In this document: in pieces, positions 18,316-27,659 of the stretch | Numbering within the stretch: position 1 is the first letter of the stretch | Layout: every line of letters begins with the position of its first letter | Assembly: GCF_027923905.1 (NCBI RefSeq) | Contig: NZ_AP026966.1 | Location: forward strand, 2,357,001-2,421,000 | Direction: 5' to 3' | DNA: 64,000 nucleotides | DNA from: Massilia varians | Lineage (GTDB): Bacteria; Pseudomonadota; Gammaproteobacteria; Burkholderiales; Burkholderiaceae_D | The notes under the pieces: model-generated | Told to the model about the DNA's origin: nothing | Database searches by the model: none | Seen by the model: only the letters and a program-made list of their open reading frames with translations | Made by a program: the position numbers and the translations under genes

Positions 18316-18494
18316 AATTTCTCCCTAGAAAGATTCAATCATAACAAGTCTTGTGGCGTCCTGCCGACACCCGGACCGGTCGGCGCCGGTGTAAGTATCC
18401 AATTTGCTGACGCTCCGTCAATCGGCATGCATAATCGGACAATTCATTGCTCTAAGTAAATTCCCGCCGGCGGTAGGAAACAGAACCGAACTTG

Positions 18495-21400
18495 ATGCTT
18501 CCCTTTCACGATCTGCTTGCCCGGCTGCGCAAGCCGTACGGCCGTTCGATCCATGGCGCGCTGCTGCTGGTGGTATTCGTCGGGCTGGCCGTGCCGGCGG
18601 TGGCCGGCGGCTGGTTCCTGATTGCCGTACAGGAACGCGAAGCGGCGATCAGGACCCTGAACGATGCGCTGCAGCGCAATGCCGACATCCTGGCGCTCGG
18701 CGTGCAGGAATCATTATGGGACATGAACGTCGAAGCCGCCGGTTCGCTGCTCGACTCCTTCGTGCGTGACCCGGCCATCGTGCGCGTGACGGTGCGCGAC
18801 CTGGCGCAGGCGGCGGTGATCGACCGCCACACGCCCGCGCCGCCGGGCGGACGCATCTACCGCGCCGAGCGCGACGTGGTCGTCCGCGGGCAGGCGATCG
18901 GCCATGTGCTGGTCGAGATGAGCGACCATCTCAGCCTGCAGGACCTGCGCGCCAAGCAGCGCAATTACGCGCTGGTGCTGGCGATCCAGCTGGCGGTGTC
19001 CCTGCTCCTGATCGCGCTCCTGATCCGGCGCCGCCTGCTCTCGCCGCTGCGCACCCTGACCGGTTTCTCGGACCGGCTGGCGCGCGGCGACTTCGACACC
19101 CCGCTGGCACTCCCGGTCGACGACGAACTCGGGCGCCTGGGCGGCCAGATGGAGCGCATGCGCACGGCGATCGGCCAGCTGTTCGCCGACATCGGCCGGC
19201 GCGAGGAACAGTTCCGGACCATCGTCGCCCAGGTGCCGGGCGCCGTGTTCCGGGCCCGCCCCGGCGGCCACATCGACTTCGTCAGCGACGCCATCGCAGA
19301 CATCTCCGGCTATCCCGCCGAGCGCTTCATGCTGGCCACCACCGACGACTGGGCCGACATCATCCATCCCGAGGACCGGCGCATGCAGCGCCGTGCGGCC
19401 AGGGAGGCGCTGGCGGCCGACAGTGCCTACGAAATCGAATACCGCATCATCGACGCCGGCGGCATCGAGCGCTGGGTGCTGGAAAGCGGCCAGCCGCAGG
19501 GCGAGTGGGGCAGCGAGCAGTTCCGGGTCGACGGCATCATCTACGACATCAGCGAACGCAAGCACGACGAGATGCGCATCGAGGCCCTGCTGACCGAGCA
19601 GGGGGCGATCCTGGACAACGTCATGTTCGGCGTGCTGTTCGTGCGCGAGCGCCGCATCGTCTCGGCCAACCGGCGCGCCGAAGCGCTGTTCGGCTACGGC
19701 GAGGCCGAGATGGTGGGCCGCTCGACCGAGCTGTTGTTCCCGGGGCGCGCCGAGTACCAGCGCCTGTGGCTCGATACCGCTCCGAAGGTCGCCGGCAGCC
19801 CGGACAAGGGCGAGGAGATCCAGTTCCGCCGCCGCGACGGCAGCACCTTCTGGCTCCTGGCGAGCGGCTGCGCGCTGGACGGCGCGCGCCCCAACGAGGG
19901 CAGCATCTGGGTGTTCGCCGACATCACCGAGCGCAAGCTGGCCGAGGAAAAGCTGCGCCTGTCGGCCACGGTGCTCGAACACATCGCGGACGGCGTTGCC
20001 GTGCTCGACGTGCACGGCCGCATCCTCGCCATCAATCCCGCCTTCACCCAGATCACCGGCTATACCGAGATGGAAGCGCTCGGCCAGCAGTCGAGCCTGA
20101 CGCGCCCGGGCCGCGACGACGAGCCCTTCTACCGGCAGATGTGGCGCGACCTGCTCGATGCCGGCTTCTGGCGCGGCGAACGCTGGGAAAAGCGCAAGAA
20201 CGGCGAGGGCTACCTGGAATGGCTGACCGTGTCGAGCGTGCGCGACGACCAGGACCAGGTCACGCACTACGTCTGCGTGTTCAGCGACATCACGGAGGTC
20301 AAGCAATCGCAGGACAAGCTCGACCACCTGGCCCACCACGACCCGCTTACCGCGCTGCCGAACCGGCTGCTGTTCCACGACCGCCTGCAGCATGCGATGG
20401 TGCGCTGCGCCCGCGCCGGCCAGCAGCTGGCGGTGCTGTTCATCGACCTGGACCGCTTCAAGAACGTCAACGACACCCTCGGCCACCACGTGGGCGACCT
20501 GCTCCTCAAACAGGTGGCCGGGCAGCTGGCCGGCTGCCTGCGCGAAGGCGACACGCTGGCGCGCCTGGGCGGCGATGAATTCATCGTGCTGCTGGAGGAT
20601 GTGGGCGGCAGCGCCGGGGTCGCCCACGTGGCCGAAAAGCTGATGGCCCGCTTCGAGCAGCCGCTCACCGTGTCGGGCTACGAACTGTTCATCACCGGCA
20701 GCGTCGGCATCAGCCTGTTCCCGCAGGATGCGGCCGACCTGAACATGTTGGTGCGCAATGCCGACGTCGCCATGTACCAGGCCAAGGCGCGCGGCCGCAA
20801 CGGCTACCAGTTCTATGCGCCGTCGATGAGCGGCGAGGGCGCCATGCGCCTGCGCCTGGAATCGCTGCTGCGCCGCGCGATCGAGCGGCGCGAGATCTTC
20901 CTCGAGTACCAGCCCCAGGTCGAGATCGGCAGCGGGCGCCTGGTCGGCGTCGAAGCCCTGGTGCGCTGGCACAGCCCGGAGCTGGGCGTGGTCGCGCCGG
21001 TGCGCTTCATTCCGGTGGCCGAGGACACCGGCTTCATCCACCAGCTCGGGCAGTGGGTGCTGGCCGAGGCCTGCACCCAGATGAGACGTTGGGACCGGGC
21101 CGGGCTGTCGGTGCCGAAGATGGCGGTCAACCTGTCGGTGCGCCAGTTCGAGCGCGGCAGCGTCGCGCCGATGGTGGCCGCGGTGCTGCAGGACAGCGGC
21201 CTGGAGGCCGCGCGGCTGCAACTGGAGGTGACCGAGTCGGTCATCATGAACACGGGCGACGCGCTGCAGCACATCAACGACCTGCGCGCGGTCGGCGTCG
21301 GGCTGGCGATCGACGATTTCGGCACCGGCTATTCCTCGCTGGCCTACCTGAGCCAGCTGCCGGTGCAGACCCTGAAGATCGACCGCAGCTTCATCCAGGA

Positions 21401-21668
21401 CATCCTGGTCGACGCCAACGACGAGGCGATCGCGGTGGCCATCATCCAGCTCGGCAAGAACCTGAACCTGACGGTGGTGGCGGAGGGCGTGGAAAACGAG
21501 GAGCAGGCCGCCTTCCTGCTGCGCCACGGCTGCGGCCTGGCCCAGGGTTACCTCTACAGCCGGCCGGTGGCGCCCGGCGAAATACTGTCGCGCTGGGCGC
21601 GGACACGAGAACATGCACACGATCGAACGAACCAAGAAACCGGCGCAGCCGAAGACAGCGCCGCTTGA
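18495..21668 (+). CDS. Multi-sensor GGDEF/EAL cyclic di-GMP protein
   Basis: A 1057-residue inner-membrane protein. Two hydrophobic helices (about 20-43 and 155-178) flank a periplasmic sensor. HAMP follows (about 180-232), then three PAS/PAC units (about 240-355, 370-480, 490-605), GGDEF (about 615-780) and EAL (about 795-1040). GGDEF is intact at residues 692-696 with a REGD I-site at 683-686. EAL at 820-822, DDFGTGYSSL and AEGVENEEQ are intact. Both synthesis and breakdown of c-di-GMP are therefore possible, as is GTP-stimulated phosphodiesterase activity. ATG 18495 was chosen over the adjoining TTG 18492. The next gene starts inside its 3' end. Confidence 0.93.
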   Translation: MLPFHDLLARLRKPYGRSIHGALLLVVFVGLAVPAVAGGWFLIAVQEREAAIRTLNDALQRNADILALGVQESLWDMNVEAAGSLLDSFVRDPAIVRVTVRDLAQAAVIDRHTPAPPGGRIYRAERDVVVRGQAIGHVLVEMSDHLSLQDLRAKQRNYALVLAIQLAVSLLLIALLIRRRLLSPLRTLTGFSDRLARGDFDTPLALPVDDELGRLGGQMERMRTAIGQLFADIGRREEQFRTIVAQVPGAVFRARPGGHIDFVSDAIADISGYPAERFMLATTDDWADIIHPEDRRMQRRAAREALAADSAYEIEYRIIDAGGIERWVLESGQPQGEWGSEQFRVDGIIYDISERKHDEMRIEALLTEQGAILDNVMFGVLFVRERRIVSANRRAEALFGYGEAEMVGRSTELLFPGRAEYQRLWLDTAPKVAGSPDKGEEIQFRRRDGSTFWLLASGCALDGARPNEGSIWVFADITERKLAEEKLRLSATVLEHIADGVAVLDVHGRILAINPAFTQITGYTEMEALGQQSSLTRPGRDDEPFYRQMWRDLLDAGFWRGERWEKRKNGEGYLEWLTVSSVRDDQDQVTHYVCVFSDITEVKQSQDKLDHLAHHDPLTALPNRLLFHDRLQHAMVRCARAGQQLAVLFIDLDRFKNVNDTLGHHVGDLLLKQVAGQLAGCLREGDTLARLGGDEFIVLLEDVGGSAGVAHVAEKLMARFEQPLTVSGYELFITGSVGISLFPQDAADLNMLVRNADVAMYQAKARGRNGYQFYAPSMSGEGAMRLRLESLLRRAIERREIFLEYQPQVEIGSGRLVGVEALVRWHSPELGVVAPVRFIPVAEDTGFIHQLGQWVLAEACTQMRRWDRAGLSVPKMAVNLSVRQFERGSVAPMVAAVLQDSGLEAARLQLEVTESVIMNTGDALQHINDLRAVGVGLAIDDFGTGYSSLAYLSQLPVQTLKIDRSFIQDILVDANDEAIAVAIIQLGKNLNLTVVAEGVENEEQAAFLLRHGCGLAQGYLYSRPVAPGEILSRWARTREHAHDRTNQETGAAEDSAA

Positions 21669-23955
21669 ACGGGGCGGCAAGCCCAGGCCGGGGCGCCGCC
21701 GCTTCCTGCTGGGCGGCCTGCTGGCCGGCGGCGCCATGCTGGTCGGCTGGGGCGTGCAGCCGCCGCGCCAGCGCCTGCACGGGGCCCGGCCCTTGGCGCT
21801 GGGCGCCGGCACGGTCGGGCTGAACGGCTGGATCGCGATCGCGCCTGACGGCACGGTCTCGGTGGTGGTGCCGCGCAGCGAGATGGGGCAGGGCGTGCAC
21901 ACCGCGCTGCCGATGCTGGTGGCCGAGGAGCTCGACCTGCCCTTGTCCAGCGTGCGCGTGGCCCAGGCCCCGATCGACAAGATCTACGCCAACCTCACGG
22001 TGCTGCGCGAGAACCTGCCTTTCCACCCGGACGACCCTACCAGCACGCGCCAGGGCGCGCAGTGGCTGATGGCCAAGCTCGGGCGCGAGCTGGGCATCAT
22101 GTTCACCGGCGGCTCGACCAGCGTGAAGGACGCCTGGCTGCCGATGCGCGAGGCCGGGGCGGTGGCGCGCGCCATGCTGCTCAAGGCCGCGGCCGAAGCG
22201 TGGAAGCTGCCGGCCGGCCGCCTGCGCACCGAGGACGGCTTCGTCCTGCACCCCGATGGACGCCGGGCGGGCTACGGCGCGCTGGCGGCGCGGGCGGCAC
22301 GGGCCGGCGCCGGGATCGGCGCGGGCGACGTGCGCCTGAAGGAGCCGCGCGAATTCCGCCTGGTCGGCACGCCGGCGGCACGCCTGGACAGCCGCGCCAA
22401 GACCGACGGCAGGGCGCGCTTCGGCATTGACGCGCGGGTGCCGGGCATGGTGTATGCGGCCGTGAAGATGGCGCCGGCGATCGGCGCCCGGCTCGCCGGG
22501 CACGACGCGAAGGCGGTGGACTCCATGCCCGGCGTGCTGCAGGTGGTGCCGATGCCGGGCCTGATGGATGAGCGCAGCGGTCTCGGCGCCGGCGTGGCCG
22601 TGGTCGCCACCACCTGGTGGCAGGCGCACCGGGCCGCCCAGGCGCTGCCGGTCGAGTGGACGCCGGGCGAGGCGGCCGGGCTCTCCAGCGAAGCCGTGTT
22701 CGAGGAGTTCGCGCGCGCCCTCGAGGAGGACAGCGGCTACGTCTACCATGAGGCGGGCAGCCAGCACGTGGACGATGTGGCGCTGACGCTGACGGCCGAG
22801 TACCGCGCGCCCTATCTCGCGCATGCGGCCATGGAGCCGGTCAACTGCACCGCCCAGGTCGAGCACGTCGATGGGCGCGCCCGCGTGCGCCTGTGGGCAT
22901 CGACCCAGGTGCCGAGCGTCGCGATGGACGTGGCGGCGCGCGTGGCCGGGGTCGAGCGCGCCGACGTGAGCATCGAGGTGATGCTGCTGGGCGGCGGCTT
23001 CGGACGGCGGCTGGAAGCCGACATGGTGGCGCAGGCGGTGACGGTCGCCATGGCGCTCGGCGGCAAGCCGGTGCAGCTGGTGTGGAGCCGCGAGGACGAC
23101 ACCACCCACGACGTCTACCGCCCGGCGGCGCTGGCGCGCTTTCGCGCCCACCTCGACGCCAAGGGCGAGATCCTGGCCTGGGACAACAAGTCGGCCAGCG
23201 GCGCCATCGGCCACCAGTACTTCCCGCGCAACCTCGGCTTGCCGGGCGTGGGGCCGGACAAGACCACCGCCGAGGGCGAATACGACATGCAGTACGCGAT
23301 CGCCAACCAGCGCATCGCCCACGTGATCGTCGACAGCCCCGTGCCGCTGGGCTACTGGCGTTCGGTCGGGCATTCGCACAATGCCTTCTTCAAGGAGGCT
23401 TTCCTCGACGAGGTGGCGCATGCCGCCGGGCGCGATCCGGTCGCCATGCGGCGCGCGCTGCTGGGCAAGCATCCGCGCGCGCTGGCGGCGCTCGACGCCG
23501 CGGTGGCGCGGGCGGGCCGGGCGCCGGCGGGGCGTGCGCATGGCGTGGCCCTGCACCGCTCCTTCGGCAGCACGGTGGCCCAGGTGGCCGAGGTCTCGGT
23601 CGAGGGCAGGCAGATCCGCGTGCACCGCGTGGTGTGCGCGATCGACTGCGGCTTGGCGGTGAACCCGAGCATCATCGCCCAGCAGGTCGAGTCCGGCGTG
23701 CTGTTCGGGCTGTCCGCCGCGCTGCACGGCGAGATCACGATCAGGGACGGGAAGGTGGAGCAGTCGAACTTCGGCGACTATCCGGTCGTGCGCATGCACG
23801 AGGCGCCGGCGGTGGAGACCATCGTGATGCCCAGCCTGGCGCATCCGGAAGGCGTGGGCGAGCCGGCGGTGCCGCCGGTCGCGCCGGCGGTGGCGTCCGC
23901 CGTGTTCAAGCTGACCGGGCAGCGGCTGCGCAGCCTGCCGCTGCGGCTATCTTAA
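21613..23955 (+). CDS. Molybdopterin-binding subunit of an aldehyde/isoquinoline oxidoreductase (xanthine dehydrogenase family)
   Basis: A 780-residue IorB-like large subunit of a molybdenum hydroxylase. It has a Tat signal (GRRRFLLGGLLAGGAMLVG, about 27-46), so the folded enzyme is periplasmic. MoCo-binding segments PRSEMGQGVHTALPML, LLGGGFGRRLEAD and the catalytic Glu region PEGVGEPAVPP are present. These enzymes need a small 2Fe-2S subunit and often a cytochrome c; neither is next to it, so it is an orphan here. The start at 21613 overlaps the GGDEF/EAL gene by 56 nt. Its stop overlaps the convergent thioredoxin stop by 4 nt. Substrate unknown. Confidence 0.88.
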   Translation: MHTIERTKKPAQPKTAPLERGGKPRPGRRRFLLGGLLAGGAMLVGWGVQPPRQRLHGARPLALGAGTVGLNGWIAIAPDGTVSVVVPRSEMGQGVHTALPMLVAEELDLPLSSVRVAQAPIDKIYANLTVLRENLPFHPDDPTSTRQGAQWLMAKLGRELGIMFTGGSTSVKDAWLPMREAGAVARAMLLKAAAEAWKLPAGRLRTEDGFVLHPDGRRAGYGALAARAARAGAGIGAGDVRLKEPREFRLVGTPAARLDSRAKTDGRARFGIDARVPGMVYAAVKMAPAIGARLAGHDAKAVDSMPGVLQVVPMPGLMDERSGLGAGVAVVATTWWQAHRAAQALPVEWTPGEAAGLSSEAVFEEFARALEEDSGYVYHEAGSQHVDDVALTLTAEYRAPYLAHAAMEPVNCTAQVEHVDGRARVRLWASTQVPSVAMDVAARVAGVERADVSIEVMLLGGGFGRRLEADMVAQAVTVAMALGGKPVQLVWSREDDTTHDVYRPAALARFRAHLDAKGEILAWDNKSASGAIGHQYFPRNLGLPGVGPDKTTAEGEYDMQYAIANQRIAHVIVDSPVPLGYWRSVGHSHNAFFKEAFLDEVAHAAGRDPVAMRRALLGKHPRALAALDAAVARAGRAPAGRAHGVALHRSFGSTVAQVAEVSVEGRQIRVHRVVCAIDCGLAVNPSIIAQQVESGVLFGLSAALHGEITIRDGKVEQSNFGDYPVVRMHEAPAVETIVMPSLAHPEGVGEPAVPPVAPAVASAVFKLTGQRLRSLPLRLS

Positions 23956-24371
23956 CTGCCGAGCAGCACGCGCAGGTTGCAGTCGCGCTGCCAGGCGCGC
24001 CGTTCCTCGCTGGAGGCGGCCAGGCGCGCCAGTTCTTCCGGCGTGGCCGCGGCCTGGGCCTGCACCAGGCGGTCGGCGACGGCGCCGTCGGGCAGCATGG
24101 TGCCGAAGAAGGCTACCGTGTCGCCGCGCTGCACCAAGAGGGTAGGGAAGTTATCCACGTCGAGGTCGCCCACGATGTCGGCCTGGTCTTCGATGTCGAT
24201 CCAGACGAAGGTCTTGTCGCGGTGGCGCAGGGCCAGTTCCTCGAAGGTGGCGCGGTAGGACGAGCAGGTGCCGCACCAGGCGGCGCACAGGCAGGCGACC
24301 GTCAGCGCGTCGCCTGCGATCGCGGCGGCGACGCGTTCGCGGTTGTCGGAATCCAGGGTGAGGCTTTGCAT
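23952..24371 (-). CDS. Thioredoxin-family protein
   Basis: A cytoplasmic redox protein of 139 residues. The active site is WCGTC (C33, C36) in place of WCGPC, with the cis-Pro loop DVDNFPTLLV. The C-terminal 35 residues form an extra helix-rich segment. The unusual CGTC and the preceding CLC make the redox potential hard to predict. A much longer open frame (to 25262) runs antisense to tsaB and was rejected; ATG 24371 matches the fold. It converges with the molybdoenzyme and diverges from tsaB. Confidence 0.87.
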   Translation of the reverse strand: MQSLTLDSDNRERVAAAIAGDALTVACLCAAWCGTCSSYRATFEELALRHRDKTFVWIDIEDQADIVGDLDVDNFPTLLVQRGDTVAFFGTMLPDGAVADRLVQAQAAATPEELARLAASSEERRAWQRDCNLRVLLGS

Positions 24372-24461
24372 GAGCCGAATTGTACCGTGTGCTGCCAGGG
24401 AATGTGTGCCCGGGGCGCCAGGGCCGTGGCTAGGCCCCGGCCGAGCAGGTAAAATACCGGC

Positions 24462-25178
24462 ATGTCCACGATTCTCGCCATTGAAACCTCGTCCGAACTC
24501 GCCTCCTGCGCGCTGCTCGTCGGGGATCGCCTCATCGCCCGCTCCACCTCCGGCGTGCGCACCCATTCGCAATCGGTCCTGCCGATGGTCCAGGAACTGC
24601 TGCGCGAGGCCGGCCTGGCCCTGGCCGACTGCGACGCGGTCGCCTTCGGGGCCGGTCCCGGCTCGTTTACCGGCGTGCGCACCGCCTGCGGCGTGGCCCA
24701 GGGCCTGGCCTTCGGCGCCAACCTGCCGGTGCTGCCGCTGGTGACCCTGGAAGCGATGGCGCAAGCCTGCCGCGCCCGCACCGGAGCCGGCGACGTGCTG
24801 GCGGTGCTGGACGCGCGCATGGGCGAGGTCTACTGGGCGCAATACCGCTACGATGCCGCGCGCGGCGCCTGGACCGAACTCGCCGCCCCGGCGCTGTGCG
24901 CCCCGCAAGACCTGGAGCCGCTGCCGGTCGAGGGTCTGGCCGCCTGCGGCAATGGCTTCTCCGCCTATCCGGAAGCCTTTGCCGGCAAGACCTTCGCCGC
25001 CGGCGCGCTGGAAGACATCCTGCCGCACGCGCGCGACCTGGCGCTGCTGGGCGCGCCGGCCCTGGCCGCCGGCCTGGGCGTGCCGCCCGCCCAGGCCCAG
25101 CCGCTCTACCTGCGCAACAAGGTGGCCTATACCAGCGCCGAGCGCCAGGCCATCAATGCCGCGAAGGCCGGCGCATGA
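24462..25178 (+). CDS. tsaB: tRNA threonylcarbamoyladenosine biosynthesis protein TsaB
   Basis: A non-catalytic ASKHA-fold partner of TsaD in t6A37 synthesis. 238 residues, with the N-terminal ILAIETSSELASCALL and the family motif GAGPGSFTGVR. The stop overlaps the ATG of rimI (ATGA). The order tsaB-rimI-UDG-DUF1853 is one I recall as common in Oxalobacteraceae. The start at 24462 is the only one before the conserved first strand. Confidence 0.94.
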   Translation: MSTILAIETSSELASCALLVGDRLIARSTSGVRTHSQSVLPMVQELLREAGLALADCDAVAFGAGPGSFTGVRTACGVAQGLAFGANLPVLPLVTLEAMAQACRARTGAGDVLAVLDARMGEVYWAQYRYDAARGAWTELAAPALCAPQDLEPLPVEGLAACGNGFSAYPEAFAGKTFAAGALEDILPHARDLALLGAPALAAGLGVPPAQAQPLYLRNKVAYTSAERQAINAAKAGA

Positions 25179-25657
25179 CGGTCCTGCAAGAGCTCGGTGA
25201 CCAGGTGCGCGGCTTGCGGTTCGCCCCGATGACCCCCGGCGACGTGGACGAGGTGCACGCACTCGAATGCAGCGTGTTTCCGCATCCGTGGAGCCGGGCC
25301 AATTTCAGCGAGTCGCTTGCCAGCGGCTATGACGCCTGGACCGCGCGCGACGCCACCGGCCTGCTGGCCGGCTACTATCTGCTCATGTATGCGGTCGACG
25401 AGGCCCACCTGCTCGACGTGGCGGTGGCGGCCGGCCGCCAGCGCCAGGGCCTGGGGCGCCACCTGCTGGACCGGATCGGCGCCCGCGCCCGCGAGCAGGG
25501 CATGGGCTCGGTGCTGCTGGAAGTGCGTCCGTCCAACCAGCGCGCCCTCGACGTGTACCGCCGCTACGGCTACCGCGAGATCGGCCGCCGCAAGGGCTAT
25601 TACCCGGCGCACGGCGGGCAGCGCGAGGATGCCATCGTGATGAGGATCGACTTGTGA
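25175..25657 (+). CDS. rimI: Ribosomal protein S18-alanine N-acetyltransferase (RimI)
   Basis: A GNAT acetyltransferase of 160 residues that acetylates the N-terminus of ribosomal protein S18. The acetyl-CoA loop RQRQGLGRHLL and the substrate-side LEVRPSNQRALDVYRRYGY are typical of RimI. ATG 25175 overlaps the tsaB stop; the GTG of the next gene overlaps its own stop (GTGA), so the three are co-translated. Confidence 0.93.
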   Translation: MTVLQELGDQVRGLRFAPMTPGDVDEVHALECSVFPHPWSRANFSESLASGYDAWTARDATGLLAGYYLLMYAVDEAHLLDVAVAAGRQRQGLGRHLLDRIGARAREQGMGSVLLEVRPSNQRALDVYRRYGYREIGRRKGYYPAHGGQREDAIVMRIDL

Positions 25658-26550
25658 ACCGTTTGAGCGAGCGCGACGCGGCCTTCCTGGCCGAGATGGG
25701 CATCGGCCCGCTGTGGAGCCTGCGTGCGGCGCCGGAAGCCGCGGTGGAAGCGGCGCCTGAAGCGGCACCTGAAGCGGCCCTTGAAACCGCGCCTGAAGCC
25801 GCGCCGGCGGCGGTGGCGCAAGCTGCGCCCCCGGCGCCGGCCCAGCCGCTGGCGCCGCCGCCGATGCCGCGCCAGGTCGCCGAACCGGCGGCGCGTCCGG
25901 CATGGACACCGCCGGCAAGCGACAACAGCGCCTGGGACCTTGAACCCGAACCGGAGCGCCTCGACGTTTCGACCATGGACTGGGCCGCCCTGCGCCAGGC
26001 AATCGCCAGTTGCCAGCATTGCAGCGCCTGCAGCGCGGGGCGCAAGCCGGTCCCCGGCGCCGGCGCGCGCCAGGCGCGCTGGCTGGTTGCCGCCGGCACC
26101 GCCAGCGCGGCGGATGAACAAGCCGGCCAGCCGCTGACCGGAGAACCGGGCAAGCTGCTCGACAACATGCTGGCGGCGGTCGGCATGTCGCGCGAGCGCG
26201 ATGTCTATGTGACGGCCCTGGTGAAATGCCGTCCCGCCAATGCCAAGGGCGGCGACCGGGCGCCGACCGCGGAAGAAGTCGCCGCCTGCCGGCCCTTCCT
26301 GGAGCGCGAACGCGAACTGAGCGGGGCCGGCCTGGTGCTGACCCTGGGCCAGGTGGCGGCAAGCGGTCTGCTCGGCAAGCCGCTGTCCGAACCGCTGGCC
26401 GGCGCGCGCGGCACGGTCCACCGGCTGGGCGACGTGCCCCTGGTGGCGACCCTGCATCCGGGCGAACTGCTGCGGCGCGGGGCCGACAAGGCGCTGGCCT
26501 GGGCCGACCTGTGCCGGGCCAGAGCGGCGGCAGATGGACGCGCCGGCTGA
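25654..26550 (+). CDS. Uracil-DNA glycosylase family protein (type 4/5-like) with Ala/Pro/Glu linker
   Basis: A 298-residue DNA repair-type protein. Residues 1-20 are a conserved start (RLSERDAAFLAEMGIGPLW). An Ala/Pro/Glu linker with degenerate APEA repeats follows (about 24-95), then a UDG fold. Four Cys (C120, C123, C192, C212) are placed as in 4Fe-4S UDGs. The catalytic loop reads GTASAADEQAGQPLTGEPG in place of the usual GEAPG-type motif, and the second motif is LHPGELL. The changed first motif may mean altered or lost excision activity. Start GTG 25654 lies in the rimI stop. Confidence 0.8.
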   Translation: MNRLSERDAAFLAEMGIGPLWSLRAAPEAAVEAAPEAAPEAALETAPEAAPAAVAQAAPPAPAQPLAPPPMPRQVAEPAARPAWTPPASDNSAWDLEPEPERLDVSTMDWAALRQAIASCQHCSACSAGRKPVPGAGARQARWLVAAGTASAADEQAGQPLTGEPGKLLDNMLAAVGMSRERDVYVTALVKCRPANAKGGDRAPTAEEVAACRPFLERERELSGAGLVLTLGQVAASGLLGKPLSEPLAGARGTVHRLGDVPLVATLHPGELLRRGADKALAWADLCRARAAADGRAG

Positions 26551-27502
26551 AACTTACCAGGAGGCCTTCCACCGCCGCTGGGGCCACCTGCGGCGCGCCC
26601 GGGTGCGGGCGCTGGCCTGGCTGCTCGACGCGCCCGACCTGCTCGATGCGCATGATCCGCTGTGGGCCGGCCGCATCGCCAGCCTCGGGCCGCTTAGGCC
26701 CGACGTCGCCGATTGGCTCAAACGCCTCGACCACGATCCCACCTCGCTCGACCAGGCCCTGGGCGCGAAGATGTACACGCGCCTCGGCCTGTATGCCGAA
26801 AAACTGATGGCCTTCTATTACGAGCAGCAGGGGCGCCTGGTCGCCCATGGCCTGCAGGTACGCGCCAGCCGCAACGACACCATCGGCGAATTCGACTTCC
26901 TGCTGGAAGACGGGCCCGATGCGCTCGAGCACATCGAGTTCGCGACCAAATTCTATCTGCTCGATGGGGAAGGGCGCCAGCAGCAGGATTGGCAGCCGGA
27001 CGCCCTGGTCGGCCCCAACCTGGCCGACAGCCTGGGTCTCAAGATGCGCAAGGTGTTCGAGCGCCAGCTGGTCCTGTGCGGACATCCGGCCGCCCAGGCC
27101 CTGCTGCCGCGGCCGGTGTCGCGGGCACGGGCCTTGGTCAAGGGCTGGCTGTTCTATCCGTCCGGTTCCTGGCCCGCGATGCGCGGGATCGCCGCCGGCC
27201 ACTGCCGCGGCTTCTGGTGCGCGCTGGACGAGATCGAGGGCCTGGCCGGGGAAGAATTCCTGGTGCTGCCGCGCCTGCAGTGGCTGGCGCCGTTTCGCGC
27301 CGCCTCGGCCACCTGGATGATGAACCGCGCCCAGCTGCATGCCGAGCTGTCGGCCCAGTTCGAGACCTCGTCGACGCCGGTGCTGGTGGCGGCGGTGCGG
27401 CACGCGCCCGGACAGATCGAGGAAATCGAGCGCGGCTTCATCGTGCCGAACGACTGGCGCGAGCGCGCCGCCGCGCGCCGGATGGTGAAGGCGGTGCCGT
27501 AG
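26534..27502 (+). CDS. DUF1853 family protein
   Basis: A 322-residue protein of a family without known activity. The core GLYAEKLMAFYYEQQGRL, IGEFDFLLED and HIEFATKFYLL resembles a PD-(D/E)XK nuclease-type core (E/D/ExK spacing); this is inference. It overlaps the UDG gene by 17 nt. Its TAG stop lies inside the first two bases of a palindromic repeat, so the repeat abuts or defines the end of the gene. Confidence 0.82.
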   Translation: MDAPAETYQEAFHRRWGHLRRARVRALAWLLDAPDLLDAHDPLWAGRIASLGPLRPDVADWLKRLDHDPTSLDQALGAKMYTRLGLYAEKLMAFYYEQQGRLVAHGLQVRASRNDTIGEFDFLLEDGPDALEHIEFATKFYLLDGEGRQQQDWQPDALVGPNLADSLGLKMRKVFERQLVLCGHPAAQALLPRPVSRARALVKGWLFYPSGSWPAMRGIAAGHCRGFWCALDEIEGLAGEEFLVLPRLQWLAPFRAASATWMMNRAQLHAELSAQFETSSTPVLVAAVRHAPGQIEEIERGFIVPNDWRERAAARRMVKAVP

Positions 27503-27610
27503 GGTGGGCGGGTCTCCCGCCCACGCGGTGATAGTTTGCAGCGAGATCATCCGGCACGAGAACGGAGCCGGCAGTGATCACCGCGTGGGCGGGGAACCCG
27601 CCCACCCTAC
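27499..27610. repeat. Palindromic repeat element, copy 1 (REPIN-like)
   Basis: A 112-nt element with 34-nt arms (27499-27532 and 27577-27610) that are reverse complements with two mismatches. The arms begin GTAGGGTGGGCGGGT and contain CCCGCCCACGCG. The first and last 29 nt are identical to those of the copy at 41520-41628, while the central parts differ. The DUF1853 stop codon is within the left end. It could fold into one long hairpin and may act as a terminator for the flanking convergent genes. Confidence 0.88.
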
Positions 27611-27659
27611 AGTAATACGTCAGAGCCCCTAATCCGGCCTCTGTGATACGTAAAATGAA

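Noticed and set aside
18714..21980. 1088-residue minus-strand frame opposite the GGDEF/EAL gene
   Set aside because: Antisense shadow without ribosome site or recognised domain.
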